A stretch of 7,565 nucleotides of DNA from Spirochaetaceae bacterium (GTDB lineage Bacteria > Spirochaetota > Spirochaetia > Treponematales > Breznakiellaceae), in assembly GCA_031265025.1 (NCBI GenBank), contig JAISDF010000064.1, forward strand, positions 1 through 7,565. The letters are read 5' to 3'. Below are positions 5,989 to 7,565 of this stretch, piece after piece. Under the pieces are notes generated by a model that was given only the letters and a program-made list of their open reading frames with translations, was not told where the DNA came from and did no database searches. Positions within the stretch are counted from its first letter, which is position 1. Each line of letters starts with the position of its first letter. The position numbers were made by a program, and so were the translations under genes.

Positions 5989-7068
5989 ATGACCAGCGTA
6001 ACGATTGATTCTATTGTAAAGCGATACGGAAAAATAAATGCCCTTGACGGGGTTTCCCTTACCCTCAAGCCGGGAACCATGACGGCGGTGCTCGGGCCTT
6101 CGGGCTGCGGCAAGACAACCATGCTCAGGTCCCTGGGGGGCTTTCTGCCCATAGACGGAGGCCGCATACTTTTTGGCGATACCGATGTATCCGCCCTCCC
6201 GCCCCAGGACAGGGGAGCGGCCCTGGTGTTTCAGAATTATGCCCTGTGGCCCCACATGTCGGTATATGACAATGTAGCCTACGGTTTAAGGCTCCGTAAA
6301 TGCCCCAGGGAAGAAATAGACAGGCGGGTCAGGAGCATCGTGGCCCTTGTCGGCCTTGACAGCGACGCCCTGGAAAAAGGCCGCAAGCCCACCCAGCTTT
6401 CGGGCGGGCAGCAGCAGCGCGTCGCCCTTGCCAGGGCCCTGGTTATCGAGCCGGAACTGCTTCTTCTGGACGAGCCGCTTTCAAACCTGGACGCCAAGGT
6501 GCGTTCCCGGCTCAGGCTGTACATCAGGGAAATACAGCAGAAAGTGGGCATCACCGCCCTCTATGTGACCCACGACCAGGAAGAAGCCTTTTCCATAGCC
6601 GATACCATCGTGATCATGAACAAGGGGAAGATAATGCAGACAGGGTCTCCCCAGGATATTTATTCACGGCCCGCCAATATGTTTGTCGCCGAATTTATAG
6701 GGGACAGCACTATATTGAAAGGAACCCTGAAGGATAACGGCTGCGTGTCCCTGGCGGATAATGAAATCAGCGGCCTTGAAATACAGAGCAATGACGGATC
6801 AACGGCCCGGCCGGGCGACAGCATAAACATCATACTCAGGGCGGCGGACCTTAAAATTTTCCCCGCCGGAGAGGATGTGTCGGCCCTGGGCAATATACTG
6901 GCCCTTAATGCCGAAGTCGAAAGCTCCATGTTTACAGGTTCCCAATATAAGAATATTATCAAATTCCATGAACAGACCATCTTTGCCGACTGGGAGACAG
7001 ACTGCGCCGGAAAGAAGATAAAACTTGTCATTCCAAAGGACAAGATACGGCTCTTTAAGCAGGTTTGA
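5989..7068 (+). CDS. ABC transporter ATP-binding protein (PotA/FbpC-like)
   Basis: This 359-residue cytoplasmic ATPase powers the importer. All catalytic elements are intact: aromatic Tyr13 (A-loop), Walker A GPSGCGKTT (36-44), Q-loop Gln82 in VFQNYALWPH, signature LSGGQQQ (137-143), Walker B LLLLDEP (157-163), D-loop SNLD (165-168) and switch His195 in VTHDQEEA. After FIGDST (about 240) a further ~115 residues form the regulatory/TOBE-type domain found in PotA, UgpC/MalK and FbpC. It is less conserved-looking than the core, so it gives no substrate. The start is ATG 5989, with GGAGG eight bases upstream; a TTG at 5974 is in frame but lies within the ribosome-site region. It is the last transporter gene. 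Confidence 0.96.
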   Translation: MTSVTIDSIVKRYGKINALDGVSLTLKPGTMTAVLGPSGCGKTTMLRSLGGFLPIDGGRILFGDTDVSALPPQDRGAALVFQNYALWPHMSVYDNVAYGLRLRKCPREEIDRRVRSIVALVGLDSDALEKGRKPTQLSGGQQQRVALARALVIEPELLLLDEPLSNLDAKVRSRLRLYIREIQQKVGITALYVTHDQEEAFSIADTIVIMNKGKIMQTGSPQDIYSRPANMFVAEFIGDSTILKGTLKDNGCVSLADNEISGLEIQSNDGSTARPGDSINIILRAADLKIFPAGEDVSALGNILALNAEVESSMFTGSQYKNIIKFHEQTIFADWETDCAGKKIKLVIPKDKIRLFKQV

Positions 7069-7088
7069 ATTTTGGACTTGTGAGGCAG

Positions 7089-7138
7089 CCCGGCCGCTTG
7101 TCTCCGGTTGAAACCCGGCCGCCTGCCGCCGGTTAAAG
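7089..7138. repeat. 25-bp imperfect tandem direct repeat
   Basis: Two adjacent copies (7089-7113 and 7114-7138) share CCCGGCCGC at the start and CCGGTT near the end, with 20 of 25 bases identical; a third copy may begin with CCCG at 7139. CGGCCG is self-complementary, so the copies can also pair: GGCAG (7084-7088) and CGGCCG (7091-7096) with CGGCCG (7116-7121) and CTGCC (7123-7127). There is no U-run, so it is not a standard terminator, though it sits directly after the ATPase gene. Confidence 0.75.
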
Positions 7139-7142
7139 CCCG

Positions 7143-7190
7143 TTGGACTTTGACCGGCAAGTCCTGTAAAATACGCATTGCGGCTTTTAC
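7143..7190 (+). promoter_or_regulatory. Hairpins and weak promoter before the hydrolase gene
   Basis: GGACTT (7145-7150) pairs with AAGTCC (7159-7164). GTAAAA (7166-7171) pairs with TTTTAC (7185-7190), enclosing CGC/GCG. TTGGAC (7143-7148) and TAAAAT (7167-7172) at 18-bp spacing could be a weak promoter (3/6 and 5/6), giving the hydrolase its own transcript. Read-through from the ATPase gene is equally possible. Confidence 0.3.
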
Positions 7191-7220
7191 GCGTTTTCCC
7201 AATACCGAAAGGACAGTACA

Positions 7221-7565
7221 GTGCTTAAAATTACTTTCATCAACGTCGGTTACGGAGACGCCATACTTCTTGAAAGCGGGGAAGGGGCTTTCAGGATTCT
7301 TATAGACGGAGGCAGCGGCGGGGAGGAGGAATTCGCGTCTCCGCTTAGCGGAAGGATACGGAGTTCCGCGTATCTTGAACGCTTAGGTATCACCGAACTT
7401 GACCTGCTGGTTATAACCCATTTCCACGACGATCATGTCCGCGGTATAGAACCCTTTGTCATGAACGGGGGCAGGGTCAGGGAACTCTGGACGCCCTGGC
7501 GCGTGCCCCGTGATTTGTGGGGCGTGTACCCCGGCCCGGACGGGCTTTCCGGGAGTTCAAAAAAA
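7221..7565 (+). CDS. Metallo-beta-lactamase-fold hydrolase, ComEC-like (3' end beyond window)
   Basis: The first 115 codons are present and remain open to the last base. The start is GTG 7221, with AAAGGA seven bases upstream. The opening LKITFINVGYGDAILLE (2-18) matches the start of the metallo-hydrolase domain found at the C-terminus of ComEC/Rec2 and in free-standing relatives (typical INVGxGDAxLIE; here Tyr11 is where Gln is common). ILIDGG (26-31) follows, then the metal-binding THFHDDH (66-72), giving the HxHxDH motif for two zinc or similar ions. No signal peptide or membrane segment is seen, so this is a soluble enzyme, probably a phosphodiesterase or other hydrolase; the substrate is unknown. 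It lies 152 bp after the ATPase gene on the same strand, and whether it belongs to the operon is open. Confidence 0.88.
   Translation, partial: MLKITFINVGYGDAILLESGEGAFRILIDGGSGGEEEFASPLSGRIRSSAYLERLGITELDLLVITHFHDDHVRGIEPFVMNGGRVRELWTPWRVPRDLWGVYPGPDGLSGSSKK

Overview
The window looks like a piece of a bacterial chromosome of moderately high GC, with tightly packed genes and clear Shine-Dalgarno sites. It carries a complete importer operon behind a LacI-family regulator, a divergent MATE exporter, and a repeat-rich left end. The protein style (Gly-rich, relaxed N-terminus of the binding protein, many short intergenic inverted repeats) reminds me of host-associated spirochaetes such as treponemes. 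That is an impression, not something the sequence proves.

Left end (1-396): no secure gene. It holds a 21-bp minisatellite (1-126) built around phased GTCGAC palindromes, a (GA)21 microsatellite (215-257), and an AT-rich stretch with a good leftward sigma70-type promoter (TTGACA-18-TAAAAT). A leftward reading frame starting at 312 runs into the microsatellite and stops directly after it. With one more GA unit it would stay open to the window edge, so this may be a contingency (phase-variable) locus in the OFF state.

397-1764, minus strand: a complete MATE-family multidrug/Na+ or H+ antiporter starting at GTG. It is divergent from the regulator, with a 160-bp intergenic region.

1851-7068, plus strand: a consensus promoter, then a nested double palindrome (1883-1911) covering the predicted transcription start. 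Next come a LacI-family regulator (1925-2926), a periplasmic solute-binding protein (3065-4231), two inner-membrane permeases (4295-5158 and 5148-5972, overlapping by 11 bp) and an ABC ATPase with a TOBE-type tail (5989-7068). The permeases and ATPase look most like the polyamine/opine/phosphonate (PotABC-like) branch. The substrate is unknown. The simplest model is that the regulator represses itself, and by read-through the transporter, until an effector is present. Hairpins in the two gaps flanking the binding-protein gene probably tune the ratio of its mRNA to that of its neighbours.

7069-7220 is a spacer with a 25-bp direct repeat and hairpins. 7221-7565 is the start of a metallo-beta-lactamase-fold hydrolase (ComEC-like domain, intact HxHxDH motif), cut by the window end. 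The strongest items for a second look are the possible microsatellite switch at the left end and the nested operator in front of the regulator.
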